In this document: one piece after another, positions 8,157 to 16,550 of the stretch
How the letters are laid out: every line of letters begins with the position of its first letter
How positions within the stretch are numbered: the first letter of the stretch is position 1
Assembly (NCBI GenBank): GCA_029009515.1
Contig: JAQXJZ010000118.1
Coordinates: 1-35,510 of the forward strand
Length of the DNA stretch: 35,510 nt
Reading direction: 5' to 3'
Source: a bacterium
GTDB taxonomy: Bacteria > Bacillota > Clostridia > Christensenellales > Aristaeellaceae
The notes under the pieces: model-generated
What the model was told of the DNA's origin: nothing
Seen by the model: only the letters and a program-made list of their open reading frames with translations
Database searches by the model: none
Position numbers and translations under genes: made by a program

Positions 8157-9083
8157 TCAGGACAGGTTGATTCTGGGATCCATCACCTTGTAGAGCACGT
8201 CGGCGAGGAAATTCATCAGAATGATCGCCACGGCCAGCACGATGGTCACACCCATGATCATCATGTAGTCGGTACGAAGCATGGAGTTGACGAACAGACG
8301 GCCCAGACCGGGAACGGAGAAGATGTTTTCAACCACCATGGAACCGGTCAGGATGTAGGCCATCATGGGGCCGGCGTAGGTGATGACGGGACCCAGGGCA
8401 TTCTTCAGCGCGTGCTTGAAGATCACCTTGTTGTTGCGCAGACCCTTGGCGCGCGCGGTGCGGATGTAATCCTGACCCAGCACGTCCAGCATGGCGGAGC
8501 GCTCCAGACGGGTGATGTAAGCCATGGGATACAGCGACAGGGACAGCGCCGGCAGGAACATGCCGCCCTCCTGCGTGGCCATGGTAGGGAACCACTTGAG
8601 CTTGAGGCCGAAGATGATCAACAGCAGCGTGGCGATGACGAAGTTGGGCATGCTGACCAGCGCGGTGGTCACCACCTGAATCACCTTGTCCAGCAGCTTG
8701 CCGCGGTTGAGCGCGGCAATGGCGCCCAGCAGCACGCCCAGCGTGATGGCGATGGACGCGCCCGTCAGACCCAGCTGCACAGAGTAGCTCAGGCCGCCCA
8801 TGATCAGCTCGCTCACCGTGGAGCCAACCCACTTGGTGGACAGGCCGAAGTCGCCCCTGAGGATGTTCTTGAGATAGTTGACAAACTGCACAGGCACAGG
8901 CTTGTCAAAGCCGTACTTGGCTTCCAGCGCAGCGATGGTCGCGTCCGAACGGGCCTTTTCAGAGCTGAACGGGCTGGCGGGAATGGCGTGCATCACAAAA
9001 AACGTGATGGCGATGACCAGAAAAACCGTCAGCACTGCCATTCCGAAGCGCTTTACAGTATAGAGCAGAAACTTGGCGTTCAT
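8157..9083 (-). CDS. dppB: Peptide ABC transporter permease, DppB/OppB type
   Basis: A 308-residue permease, first gene of the operon. It has the N-terminal helix typical of the B subunit (FLLYTVKRFGMAVLTVFLVI), the short extracytoplasmic domain ending in LRGDFGLSTKW, and the coupling motif DYIRTARAKGLRNNKVIFKHALKNA near residues 205-230. AAGGAAGAGG precedes the ATG. The promoter at 9148-9176 drives it and presumably the four genes after it. No transport-specific regulator lies nearby. Confidence 0.93.
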   Translation of the reverse strand: MNAKFLLYTVKRFGMAVLTVFLVIAITFFVMHAIPASPFSSEKARSDATIAALEAKYGFDKPVPVQFVNYLKNILRGDFGLSTKWVGSTVSELIMGGLSYSVQLGLTGASIAITLGVLLGAIAALNRGKLLDKVIQVVTTALVSMPNFVIATLLLIIFGLKLKWFPTMATQEGGMFLPALSLSLYPMAYITRLERSAMLDVLGQDYIRTARAKGLRNNKVIFKHALKNALGPVITYAGPMMAYILTGSMVVENIFSVPGLGRLFVNSMLRTDYMMIMGVTIVLAVAIILMNFLADVLYKVMDPRINLS

Positions 9084-9147
9084 AAACCTCTTCCTTCCGT
9101 GCCGGCAAATCTGCCGTTTTGCCTCAAAAGCATAAAAAGACTAAACA

Positions 9148-9176
9148 AGTATAGGGTTCTGTGAAACTACTGTCAA
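9148..9176 (-). promoter_or_regulatory. Strong SigA-type promoter of the peptide importer operon
   Basis: On the minus strand: TTGACA (9171-9176), 17-base spacer, TATACT (9148-9153). The transcript would start near 9141, leaving a leader of about 58 bases before the dppB ATG. The rest of 9084-9331 is AT-rich and holds no gene. Confidence 0.85.
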
Positions 9177-9280
9177 GCATTGATTTGCATTTTTTGTGTT
9201 TTTGGCACATAATTCAGTCTTTTTCGCCATGTAAAAACAACTTTTCGAATCAAAAACGATCCAAAAATTCATTCCGCAGT

Positions 9281-9321
9281 AAAAAAGCAAAGTGCTCCGC
9301 ACGCCCATGGGTGTGCGGAGC
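9281..9321 (-). terminator. Intrinsic terminator of the family 2 glycosyltransferase gene
   Basis: A GC-rich stem of about 12 bp (9294-9305 with 9310-9321, one G-T pair) closes on CATG. On the minus strand it is followed by a T-rich tract with six T in a row (9281-9286). It begins 10 bases after the stop codon. Confidence 0.8.
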
Positions 9322-9331
9322 AAACATTTCC

Positions 9332-10690
9332 TTACGCGTTCAGGCTGCTTGTATCGTCGCCGCCAAGGCCCACATCGCTGAGGTTGACGGTCAGATCCTT
9401 CTGTTCGTGGAGGGAGTGTTCCGTCTTTACCCAGTTGGACTGCTGGCGGAACTTGAACAGACCCACCACCTGCGCCCAGCCGGCCACCAGCGTGTTGGTG
9501 AGCATGCTGACCAGCAGCATGGGCAGTTCCTTGAGGCAGAAGCGGATGTGGTTGTCCAGCCACTCCGCCATGCAGAACAGGAACAGGAACGAATAGCAGA
9601 AGATGAGCACGCCGGGGATGTTGACCATCACCCAGCTGGCCGCGCTGGCACTGGCGCCCACAATCTCCACCAGCCCGAAATGCTTGAGGATCGATTCCAC
9701 CAGCCCCAGCGCCATTTCCAGCGCAAGGATGACAAAGGGGGTCAGGCTGTACAGGTACAGGAAGGTGGAAAAGAATTCTCCAAAGCTGATGCGCCGCTTC
9801 ACAAGCGCCTGGAACAGACGGCCTGTGTTTTTGAAGGCCACAAACCAGTGGCCCTGCGCCCAGCGGGTGCGCTGACGGAAGCTGGCCTTGAAGCGCGTGG
9901 GCTTTTCATCGTAGATGCGCACGTTGTTGTTCCACAGAATGCGCTTGCCCTCGCAGGTGGCCTCCACCTGCAGTTCAAAGTCCTCGGTGAGCGACATGGC
10001 CGTCCAGCCGCCGCGGTCGTGCAGATATTTGGCCGATACTGCAAAGCCCGTACCGCCAATGACGGAATTGAGGCCCATGCGGCTCTTGGCAAACTGGAAG
10101 AAGCGGTTGGTGATGGTGTAGCTCATATAATAGAAGAAAGCCACCAGACCCTTGCGGTTTTTGGCGCCCAGATAGCACTGGATGGCCACCACGTCGTCGC
10201 CTGCATCCAGATACTGGCTGTTCACCTCGCGGAACATGCCGGGGTCAGCCAGGTTGTCCGCGTCAAAGAACATGACCAGATCATACTTGTCCTGATAGCC
10301 GTCCAGCGCCTTGAGCGCCTTCTGCAGCGCGATGGGCTTGCCGGTGGGGCCGTCGGGGCCGTCCTTGTGGCTTTCCAGCACCTTAGCGCCTATGCTGCGC
10401 GCCACCTCGGCGGTGCGGTCGGTGCAGTTATCCGCCAGAATGTAAAAATCATACATTTCACGCGGATAGTCCATGTGGGAGAGGTTATCGATGATATCGC
10501 CGATCACGGCTTCCTCGTTATGCGCGGGTACCAGCACCAGAAAGCGCATCTGAGGATCGTGATCCTTGTAGTTTTTGGTGTGCTTGCTGAAGCCGAAAAA
10601 GCTGACGGCAATCTGCCAGAACATCAGTACCACCAGCCAAGCGCTGAGCACGGTCATCAGTCCTTCGATGACCCAAACCAGGATTTGCAC
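9332..10690 (-). CDS. Membrane-bound family 2 glycosyltransferase (processive type)
   Basis: About 452 residues with the cellulose/hyaluronan-synthase-like layout: an N-terminal membrane helix (residues 2-32), a cytoplasmic GT2 domain starting LVLVPAHNEE, the metal-binding DAD at 143-145, TEDFEL at 235-240, QRTRW at 273-277, and then three or four membrane helices. The enzyme would polymerise or add sugars from a nucleotide-sugar at the inner face of the membrane; the polymer is unknown and no partner gene is beside it. I prefer GTG at 10690 because GGAAGGA lies 9 bases upstream; the ATG at 10708 (six residues longer) has no clear ribosome-binding site. It has its own promoter and terminator. 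Confidence 0.88.
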   Translation of the reverse strand: MQILVWVIEGLMTVLSAWLVVLMFWQIAVSFFGFSKHTKNYKDHDPQMRFLVLVPAHNEEAVIGDIIDNLSHMDYPREMYDFYILADNCTDRTAEVARSIGAKVLESHKDGPDGPTGKPIALQKALKALDGYQDKYDLVMFFDADNLADPGMFREVNSQYLDAGDDVVAIQCYLGAKNRKGLVAFFYYMSYTITNRFFQFAKSRMGLNSVIGGTGFAVSAKYLHDRGGWTAMSLTEDFELQVEATCEGKRILWNNNVRIYDEKPTRFKASFRQRTRWAQGHWFVAFKNTGRLFQALVKRRISFGEFFSTFLYLYSLTPFVILALEMALGLVESILKHFGLVEIVGASASAASWVMVNIPGVLIFCYSFLFLFCMAEWLDNHIRFCLKELPMLLVSMLTNTLVAGWAQVVGLFKFRQQSNWVKTEHSLHEQKDLTVNLSDVGLGGDDTSSLNA

Positions 10691-10736
10691 GAAATGACAT
10701 CCTTCCATTACAATTCCATCAAACGGGTAACGCCTA

Positions 10737-10765
10737 TTTATACTACACTGTCATCATTCTGTCAA
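10737..10765 (-). promoter_or_regulatory. Promoter of the glycosyltransferase gene, overlapping the stop codon of the upstream gene
   Basis: Minus strand: TTGACA (10760-10765), 17-base spacer, TATAAA (10737-10742). The TGA inside the -35 box is the stop codon (10762-10764) of the kinase-like gene upstream. Confidence 0.8.
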
Positions 10766-12432
10766 TGCTTGTCGTAGAACGAACACTCGCCCACAAATTC
10801 ACGCAGAATGCTCAGCGGCGGAATCTCCTGCATCACGCCGGCGTCGGCAGGCAGGAAGTAGTTGAGCACCTTGATGAGCCGGTGCGCAATGAGATGCTCC
10901 GGCGCGGACTGCGGGATGGCCAAAAGCAGCTCGTAGGCCATGGTTTTGAGCACAGGCAGCTCGTAGTGCAGCGATGTGTTGAACATCACATCCGCCTTTT
11001 CCTGATTGGGGAAGATCCACTTCTCCTCCCCCGCGCGCACCTTGGGCCACATATCGATGGTCTGCTGGGGCGTGGTGTTGCGCATGCGCATGTCGCGCAC
11101 GATGCGGCGCAGCAGCCTCACGTCCGTGGTGCGGATGCGGTTGTGGTCATCCAGATTGATGCAGCCCAGCGCGCTCACATACACGCCAAAGGTCAGCTGC
11201 TCCGGAATCTGGCTGGTGATGCGCTCGTTCATGCCGTGGATGCCCTCCACCAGCAGCACGTCCTGACGGTCCAGCTGCAGCTGCCAGCGCTGCTGTGCAC
11301 GCGCGCCGATGCTGAAATCATAGCGCGGCATCTCCACGCAGCGGCCTGCCAGCAATCCTTCCATGCACTCGGTAAACAGCGGCACATCCAGTGCGTCCAC
11401 ATGCTCCAGATCCGGCTTGCCGTCCTCTTCCAGCGGGATATCCGCGCGGTTGCGGTAGAAATCATCCAGCGAAAGCAGATGCGGCTTTTTGCCCAGCACC
11501 TGCAGGTGCACCTTGAGGCGGTTGGCAAAGGTGGTTTTGCCGCTGGAGGACGGGCCGAAGATCATCACCACGCGCGCGCCGCGGCTGGTAATCTCGTCTG
11601 CGATGGCCGCGATGGAGCGGTCGTGCAGGGCCTCGTTGACACGGATGAACTCGCGCATCCGGCCTTCGCGGATCATGCGGTTCACGTCCACGGCGTTGCG
11701 CGCGCCCAGAATGCCGCACCACTCCTGCGAGCGCGAAAACTCCCGCAGGAACTTGGTACGGGGCTGATAGGGCGCAGGCACATCCGGCGCCTCGGCCGAA
11801 GGCGCCAGCAGCACCACGCCCGGGAAGTGCGGCTTCACCCGAAAGGCACGAATGAAGCCCGTGGAGGGCAGCATGGCGCCGTAGAAATACTCGCACAGCG
11901 GCCCGATGCGGTACATGGTCATCTGGCGTTTGGGGCGGTAGCGCAGCAGCTCGGCCTTGTCCAGCCAGCCTTCCCTTTCAAAATGCGCAATCGCGTCCTC
12001 ACAGCTCCACACTTCCTTTTCAAAAGGAAGATCCTGCTCCACAAGGCTGCGCATATCCGCTTCCAGCGCGCGCGCCATGTCGTGGCCCATCTCGCCGTCG
12101 GTGAGGCGGATGTAGAGGCCGTTTCCGACAGAGTTGAGCATTCTGGCCTTCTTGTCGGGGTACAGCCGCTTGAGGCTGAGCAGGAACAAAAAGCGCAGCG
12201 AGCGCTCATAGACGCGCCTGCCTTCCTCGTCCTGATAGGTCAGCGGCTGCAGCTGCGCATCCTCCGTCAGCGCTTCATCCAGCTCCAGGCACACGCCGCC
12301 GCGCATCACGGCCAGCGCCCGGTGCGCCTCATCGCCCATGAGCGCGCGCACCGCCTGAAGCACGCTGACGCCGCAGGCAAAGTCGCCCGTTTTTTCTCCA
12401 ATGGTGATGCGAATGGTTTTCTCCTGCGGCAT
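10762..12432 (-). CDS. TGS-domain nucleoside (uridine) kinase-like protein
   Basis: A 556-residue protein made of a TGS domain (residues ~4-65), a region like the second N-terminal domain of threonyl-tRNA synthetase (~70-230), and a uridine-kinase-like P-loop domain. Visible kinase motifs: GPSSSGKTT at 293-301, SLDDFY about 40 residues later, the FSIG region, and LLVEGIHGMN. Uridine kinases phosphorylate uridine or cytidine for pyrimidine salvage; this multidomain form is known in Clostridia as a putative nucleoside kinase, and its true substrate is not established by sequence. ATG at 12432 is preceded by AAAGGAG at 8 bases. It lies 19 bases after the exonuclease gene, probably in the same operon. 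Confidence 0.85.
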   Translation of the reverse strand: MPQEKTIRITIGEKTGDFACGVSVLQAVRALMGDEAHRALAVMRGGVCLELDEALTEDAQLQPLTYQDEEGRRVYERSLRFLFLLSLKRLYPDKKARMLNSVGNGLYIRLTDGEMGHDMARALEADMRSLVEQDLPFEKEVWSCEDAIAHFEREGWLDKAELLRYRPKRQMTMYRIGPLCEYFYGAMLPSTGFIRAFRVKPHFPGVVLLAPSAEAPDVPAPYQPRTKFLREFSRSQEWCGILGARNAVDVNRMIREGRMREFIRVNEALHDRSIAAIADEITSRGARVVMIFGPSSSGKTTFANRLKVHLQVLGKKPHLLSLDDFYRNRADIPLEEDGKPDLEHVDALDVPLFTECMEGLLAGRCVEMPRYDFSIGARAQQRWQLQLDRQDVLLVEGIHGMNERITSQIPEQLTFGVYVSALGCINLDDHNRIRTTDVRLLRRIVRDMRMRNTTPQQTIDMWPKVRAGEEKWIFPNQEKADVMFNTSLHYELPVLKTMAYELLLAIPQSAPEHLIAHRLIKVLNYFLPADAGVMQEIPPLSILREFVGECSFYDKH

Positions 12433-12451
12433 GCTGTTCACTCCTTTGCGT

Positions 12452-13441
12452 TTAAGCGTCCTCGAAAGGCATGTTGCTGCTGAACACGTCAGACAGGTCC
12501 TCGATGTCCACATTGTCGTAATCGCCGCGCTTGCGCTTGAGCTGATACTGCAGCTCCTTGGTATGCACGTACGCGCGGTTCTGGCGGTTGGCCGGCAGCA
12601 CGCTCAGGTTCATGCCCTTCTGGCCGTCCGGCAGCTGGGAAAAGCGGATTTTGACAAACATGGTGCCGTGCTGCGTGCAGCGGCTGAGCGCCACGTACTT
12701 GCCCGGCGCCTGCGGCACCAGCTCGGTAAGCAGCTTGGTAGGTTTCGAGCAGGTGGGGCACACCGGCGCGGTCAGCTTCTCGCTCTGCATGGCCTCGGCC
12801 ACAGACGTGATGGTATCCGTGATGCGGAAACGGCTGCGGCGCTCGTTGTGCACCAGCTTGCGCGGATGCTCCTCGTACTTCAGCACGGCCATGGGCTCCG
12901 GCAGGCGGCGGAACACCTCCGCCGTATAGTATGCGTCGTGCATGGCGTTGTGAAAGGTGCGCTCCTCGTCCACTTCCACGCCAAGGGCCTCCATAGCCGT
13001 CTTGAGCGCGGTCTGGCCGTTCTTGCCCACCGCCGCCGCATACAGGCGCTGGATATCGTACATCTTGGGCAGTTCCTTTTCCACGCGGAAGAAATCCACG
13101 TTCTGCTGCAGAACGCTCACATCGTCGCCGCCCCAGGTGAGGAAGGCGCAGTCGTCGCCGCACCAGTCCATGAACTGCGCAAAGCCCTCGACGAAATCGG
13201 GCGCGTCGCACAGCACATCGTTGGAAAGGCCCGTCATGCGCTTGACGCGCGGATGGATGGTGAGATAATGCGTGGGATGCACCGGCACGGAGATTTCATC
13301 CACAATCTCCAGCTTTTCATTCAATTTGGCCGCGCCGAACTGAATGACCTCAAACAGCAGCCGGTCGCCCACCTTGCGGTACGCCGAGCACTGATAGCTC
13401 ACCGGCTGGTTCCATTCCAGATCCAGAACAATAAACTGCAT
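12452..13441 (-). CDS. DnaQ-like DEDDh 3'-5' exonuclease with a C-terminal zinc-binding module
   Basis: 329 residues. The N-terminal ~180 residues are an RNase T/DnaQ-type exonuclease domain: VLDLEWN gives the first acidic pair (D7, E9) and HNAMHDAYYTA the late histidine and aspartate of the DEDDh class. It resembles the KapD/sporulation-inhibitor exonuclease group, which degrades nucleic acid 3' ends using two metal ions. The C-terminal part holds CPTC and, about 25 residues on, RCTQH, which looks like a zinc-binding module, and ends in a basic then acidic tail. ATG at 13441 has GGAG 8 bases upstream; longer frames run back through the hairpin array and are not credible. The natural substrate is unknown. 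Confidence 0.82.
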   Translation of the reverse strand: MQFIVLDLEWNQPVSYQCSAYRKVGDRLLFEVIQFGAAKLNEKLEIVDEISVPVHPTHYLTIHPRVKRMTGLSNDVLCDAPDFVEGFAQFMDWCGDDCAFLTWGGDDVSVLQQNVDFFRVEKELPKMYDIQRLYAAAVGKNGQTALKTAMEALGVEVDEERTFHNAMHDAYYTAEVFRRLPEPMAVLKYEEHPRKLVHNERRSRFRITDTITSVAEAMQSEKLTAPVCPTCSKPTKLLTELVPQAPGKYVALSRCTQHGTMFVKIRFSQLPDGQKGMNLSVLPANRQNRAYVHTKELQYQLKRKRGDYDNVDIEDLSDVFSSNMPFEDA

Positions 13442-13477
13442 AGACAAAACTCCAAAAAAGGAAGTAGTACGGAGGCG

Positions 13478-13666
13478 GCAGGGAGGCGCTGCCTCCCTGC
13501 ACCCACCGCTTAAGGGCTTTGCCCTTAAGAATCCCAGCATCGGGTACGCTTCGCGCACCCGAAAAGCATATACGTTTCGGTTCTCCCTTGGGCACATGAA
13601 ATGTGCCCAATGAACGGGATTCCAAAGGGTGAAACCCTTTGGCGGGGTTTTAGGGGCGGAGCCCCT
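13478..13666. repeat. Intergenic array of six small perfect hairpins
   Basis: The 208-base gap between the flavoprotein and exonuclease genes is almost filled by mini-hairpins: GCAGGGAGGC/GCCTCCCTGC (13478-13500), CTTAAGGGC/GCCCTTAAG (13509-13529), CGGGT/ACCCG (13541-13561), TTGGGCACAT/ATGTGCCCAA (13588-13610), CCAAAGGGT/ACCCTTTGG (13622-13642) and AGGGGC/GCCCCT (13652-13666). Five have 3-base loops. GAATCCC, or its complement, recurs beside them. None is followed by a T-tract. The last one runs into the 3' end of the flavoprotein gene. Confidence 0.8.
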
Positions 13667-14897
13667 GACGTCCTGCCGCTTCGCGTCCGGCCACAAAGCC
13701 GGTGGAGAAGGCGATGTGCAGGTTGAAGCCGCCGGTCAGGGCGTCCACATCCAGCAGCTCGCCGGCCACGTACAGTCCCTTCACGAGGCGGCTTTCCATG
13801 GTGGACGGGTCGATCTCCTTCACGCTCACGCCGCCGCGGGTGACGATGGCCTCGTTCAGGCTGCGGGTGCCGCTGACGGGGATGATGAGGGACTGGGTCT
13901 TTTCCACCAGTCGGGCGCGCTCCTCGCGGGTGAGGGTGTTGGCCGCGCGGGTGGGGTCCAGCTGGCACAGCTGCGCCATGGTTTCGGCCAGACGCGCGGG
14001 GAACAGGCCGCACAGCAGGTTGCCCAGCTGCTTTTTGGGCGACTCGGCAATGTCGCGCTGGATGCGTGCGTCCAGCTGCTGCGCATTCAGACCGGGCTTG
14101 AGGTCGATGGCGATGGTCACGTCCTCAGGCGCAAGCTCGGTGATATAGGCGGATGTGCTCAGGATGAGCGGGCCGCTCACGCCGAAGTGCGTAAAGAGCA
14201 TTTCGCCAAGCTCGGTGTAGAGCTTCTTCTTGCCGCGGGTCAAAGTGAGGCGCACGTTTTTGAGCGACAGGCCCTGCAGATCGCACACCCATTTTTCATC
14301 GCTGGTCAGACCCACCAGCGAGGGCAGCGGCGGGAACACCGTGTGGCCCAGGCTGCTCAGCCACTTCCAGCCGTCGCCGGTGGAGCCGGTGGACACATAG
14401 CTCTGGCCGCCGGTGCACACGATGACGGCGTCAGCGGTCATCTTCGTGCCGTTTTCCAGCGTCACGCCCGTCACCTGACCGTCCCTGGCGTCGATGGACA
14501 TCACGCGGCTGTGCAGACGCACGTTTACGTTCAGGCGGCGCAGAGCTTTTTCAAAGGCGCGGGTCACATCGCTGGCCTTCTGGCTTTCGGGAAACACGCG
14601 GTCGCCGCGTTCCACCACCACCGGGCAGCCGTTGTCCTCCAGAAACTGCATCAGGTCGGAGGGCGCAAGCGCGTTGAGGGCGCTGAACAGAAAGCGCGGG
14701 TTTTTGACCACGTTTTTCATAAACGCCTGCGCATCACAGGCATTGGTGGCATTGCAGCGGCCCTTGCCGGTGATGTAGATCTTCTTGCCCAGCTTTTCGT
14801 TGCGCTCCAGGAGCGTAACCTTTGCGCCGGACTGTGCGGCGGATACCGCGGCCATCAGGCCCGCTGCGCCGCCGCCGATGATGATGACTTCATTCAT
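13650..14897 (-). CDS. BaiN/YhiN (HI0933) family FAD-dependent oxidoreductase
   Basis: A 415-residue flavoprotein of the HI0933-like family. The Rossmann FAD motif GGGAAGL is at residues 8-14, followed by the ERN acidic end of the second strand; GKKIYITGKGRCNATN is the family signature, and the C-terminal FAD motif GLYVAGELLDVDALTGGFNLHIAFSTG is complete. Members are NAD(P)/FAD oxidoreductases of mostly unknown substrate; one gut relative, BaiN, was linked to bile acid reduction, which does not by itself assign this copy. ATG at 14897 lies 8 bases inside the end of the RpiR gene, so the pair is coupled. The last residues and the TAA stop are encoded by a mini-hairpin of the adjoining array, suggesting that the repeat moved into the gene end. 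Confidence 0.88.
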   Translation of the reverse strand: MNEVIIIGGGAAGLMAAVSAAQSGAKVTLLERNEKLGKKIYITGKGRCNATNACDAQAFMKNVVKNPRFLFSALNALAPSDLMQFLEDNGCPVVVERGDRVFPESQKASDVTRAFEKALRRLNVNVRLHSRVMSIDARDGQVTGVTLENGTKMTADAVIVCTGGQSYVSTGSTGDGWKWLSSLGHTVFPPLPSLVGLTSDEKWVCDLQGLSLKNVRLTLTRGKKKLYTELGEMLFTHFGVSGPLILSTSAYITELAPEDVTIAIDLKPGLNAQQLDARIQRDIAESPKKQLGNLLCGLFPARLAETMAQLCQLDPTRAANTLTREERARLVEKTQSLIIPVSGTRSLNEAIVTRGGVSVKEIDPSTMESRLVKGLYVAGELLDVDALTGGFNLHIAFSTGFVAGREAAGRQGLRP

Positions 14898-15756
14898 GCT
14901 GCTTGTCGATATAGACGCTGTGCGCGTTCCATATGCCTTCCAATCGTTTGAAATGCTGGCCCAGCTCCTCGCGGCGGTGCAGGCCGACGCTGACGATGAG
15001 GGCGTTGATGACGGACATGGGCGCGGCGAGAGAATCCACAAAGCTGGCCATGTCGGTGCTGGCGCACAGGCACACGTTGGAGATCTCACGCAATGGCGAC
15101 ATATCGCCGTCCGTCAGGCCAATCACCTGCGCCCCGTTCTGCCTGGCAAAGCGCATGCACTCCAGCGTACGCGTTGAATACCGCGGGAAGCTGACGCCCA
15201 CCAGCACGTCCTTTTCGCTGATGCGGGCAATTTCCTCAAACACGTCGCCGGTGGTGTTGTGCACCAGCACCACGTCCTCGAGGATCTGGTGAAGATAGTG
15301 GTACATGAACTGCGCCAGCGGAGCCGCCGAACGCAGGCCCATGATGTAGATGCGGCGTGCGCTGAGCAGGCGCGCAACCGCCTCGTTGAAGGTTTCCTGC
15401 GTGATGACCTCCACGGTCTTGCGCAGGTTCTGCTCGTCGTTGTGCAAAACCGTGCCCAGCACCGCATTTTCGCGGATGTTGGACGCGATGGCAAAGCGTT
15501 GCTCGCTGGTGAGCCTCTGCCTGACCAGGCTGCTCAGCGCCTGCTTGAGCTCCGGATATCCCTTATAGCCCAGCGCCGTGGCAAAGCGCACCACAGTGCT
15601 TTCGCTCACGCCGCACTCCTCGCCCAGCGATGCGGCCGTCATGAAGGCCGCCTTTTCGTAATGCTGGGCAATGTACTGCGCAATCCTGCGATGGCCCTTG
15701 CTCAGCGGCTGTCCGCGCAGATTGAGCCGATCGATGATCTCCCGCGTATCCTGCAC
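14890..15756 (-). CDS. RpiR/MurR family transcriptional regulator (HTH-SIS)
   Basis: 288 residues: an N-terminal RpiR-type helix-turn-helix (about residues 10-80, with the recognition segment CGVSESTVVRFATALGYKGYPELK) and a SIS sugar-phosphate-binding domain (about 115-260, with MGLRSAAPLAQ and VGVSFPRYSTRTLE). Such proteins sense sugar phosphates and control sugar, amino-sugar or central metabolism genes. No sugar operon is next to it; it is co-transcribed with surE upstream and the flavoprotein downstream. Start is GTG at 15756 with AAGGAAGGA just upstream. The target is not predictable from this window. Confidence 0.88.
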   Translation of the reverse strand: MQDTREIIDRLNLRGQPLSKGHRRIAQYIAQHYEKAAFMTAASLGEECGVSESTVVRFATALGYKGYPELKQALSSLVRQRLTSEQRFAIASNIRENAVLGTVLHNDEQNLRKTVEVITQETFNEAVARLLSARRIYIMGLRSAAPLAQFMYHYLHQILEDVVLVHNTTGDVFEEIARISEKDVLVGVSFPRYSTRTLECMRFARQNGAQVIGLTDGDMSPLREISNVCLCASTDMASFVDSLAAPMSVINALIVSVGLHRREELGQHFKRLEGIWNAHSVYIDKQHE

Positions 15757-15777
15757 AGGGTTTCCTTCCTTCCGTAC

Positions 15778-16533
15778 TCAGCGCATGCCGAGCGTATCCC
15801 AGAATGCTTTGCTTTCGCTGATGAAATGGCCCATCAGGGTCAGGGTGATGTGCCCCTCGCTGAGGTACCAGCAGTCGGTGCCCTTTTCGGGTGCTTCCAG
15901 ATCGCCGTCGACCATCCAGAAGTAATCGCCCGCACGGGGCGAGGTGCGGCGCTCGTAGCCGTCGGTGAAGTAGCCGGAATCCAGCGGAGCGTAGATGGGC
16001 TCCTTGAGCTGGTCAGGCTCCACACAGGGCGCGTTGATGTTGAGGATGGTAGCGCGCGGCACGGTGGCGCCGGCGTATTTTTCCGCCATTTCAATGGTGA
16101 AGCGGGCCAGATGATCCAGCATTTCCGGCGTGGACTTGTGGTGGATGGAGGTGGCGATGGACGGCAGATAGTGGAACGCGCCTTCCATGGCGGCGCCCAC
16201 GGTGCCGCTGTAGTGCACCGCGATGCCGGCGTTGTAGCCGTCGTTGATGCCGGAGATGACCACATCCACCTTTTTGCCCTGCTCCTTCATCATCTGCAGG
16301 CCCACGCGCACGCAGTCGGCCGGCGCGCCGGTGATGGCATAGCCCGTGGCGCCTTCCAGCGGATAATCGCTCACAAAGAGCGGCTCAGCCAGCGTAAAGC
16401 GGTGGCCGGCAGCGCTCTGCTGCGTTTTGGGCGCGCACATGGTCACCTCGTGGCCACGCGCGATGGCGGCGCGGTACAGCGCCATAATGCCCTTGGCGCC
16501 GATGCCGTCGTCATTGGTCAGAAAAATATGCAT
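15778..16533 (-). CDS. surE: 5'/3'-nucleotidase SurE
   Basis: 251 residues. SurE hydrolyses nucleoside 5'- and 3'-monophosphates and short polyphosphates in the cytoplasm. Signature residues are visible: FLTNDDG near the N-terminus (the metal-binding DD), CAPKTQQSAAGHRFTL, VDVVISGINDGYNAG near residue 85, and HYSGTVGAAMEG. ATG at 16533 has GGAGGA 6-7 bases upstream; longer starts read through the preceding gene. It is 17 bases after the small membrane protein gene and 21 bases before the RpiR gene, in one operon. Confidence 0.92.
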   Translation of the reverse strand: MHIFLTNDDGIGAKGIMALYRAAIARGHEVTMCAPKTQQSAAGHRFTLAEPLFVSDYPLEGATGYAITGAPADCVRVGLQMMKEQGKKVDVVISGINDGYNAGIAVHYSGTVGAAMEGAFHYLPSIATSIHHKSTPEMLDHLARFTIEMAEKYAGATVPRATILNINAPCVEPDQLKEPIYAPLDSGYFTDGYERRTSPRAGDYFWMVDGDLEAPEKGTDCWYLSEGHITLTLMGHFISESKAFWDTLGMR

Positions 16534-16550
16534 GATGATTCCTCCATCGT

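Noticed and set aside
6146..9164. Long + strand open frames (491 and 340 residues) opposite dppD, dppC and dppB
   Set aside because: Same reason: shadow frames of well-identified genes, rich in His, Asp and Gln.
9084..9331. Riboswitch or T-box in the importer leader
   Set aside because: The leader after the mapped promoter is only about 58 bases and shows no conserved riboswitch core or antiterminator pair.
9161..12483. + strand open frames of 538 and 572 residues opposite the glycosyltransferase and kinase genes
   Set aside because: Antisense to genes with clear catalytic motifs and no start signals of their own.
13442..13696. N-terminal extension of the exonuclease through the hairpin array
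   Set aside because: The extension is encoded by palindromes, has no homology-like features, and a good ribosome-binding site precedes the ATG at 13441.
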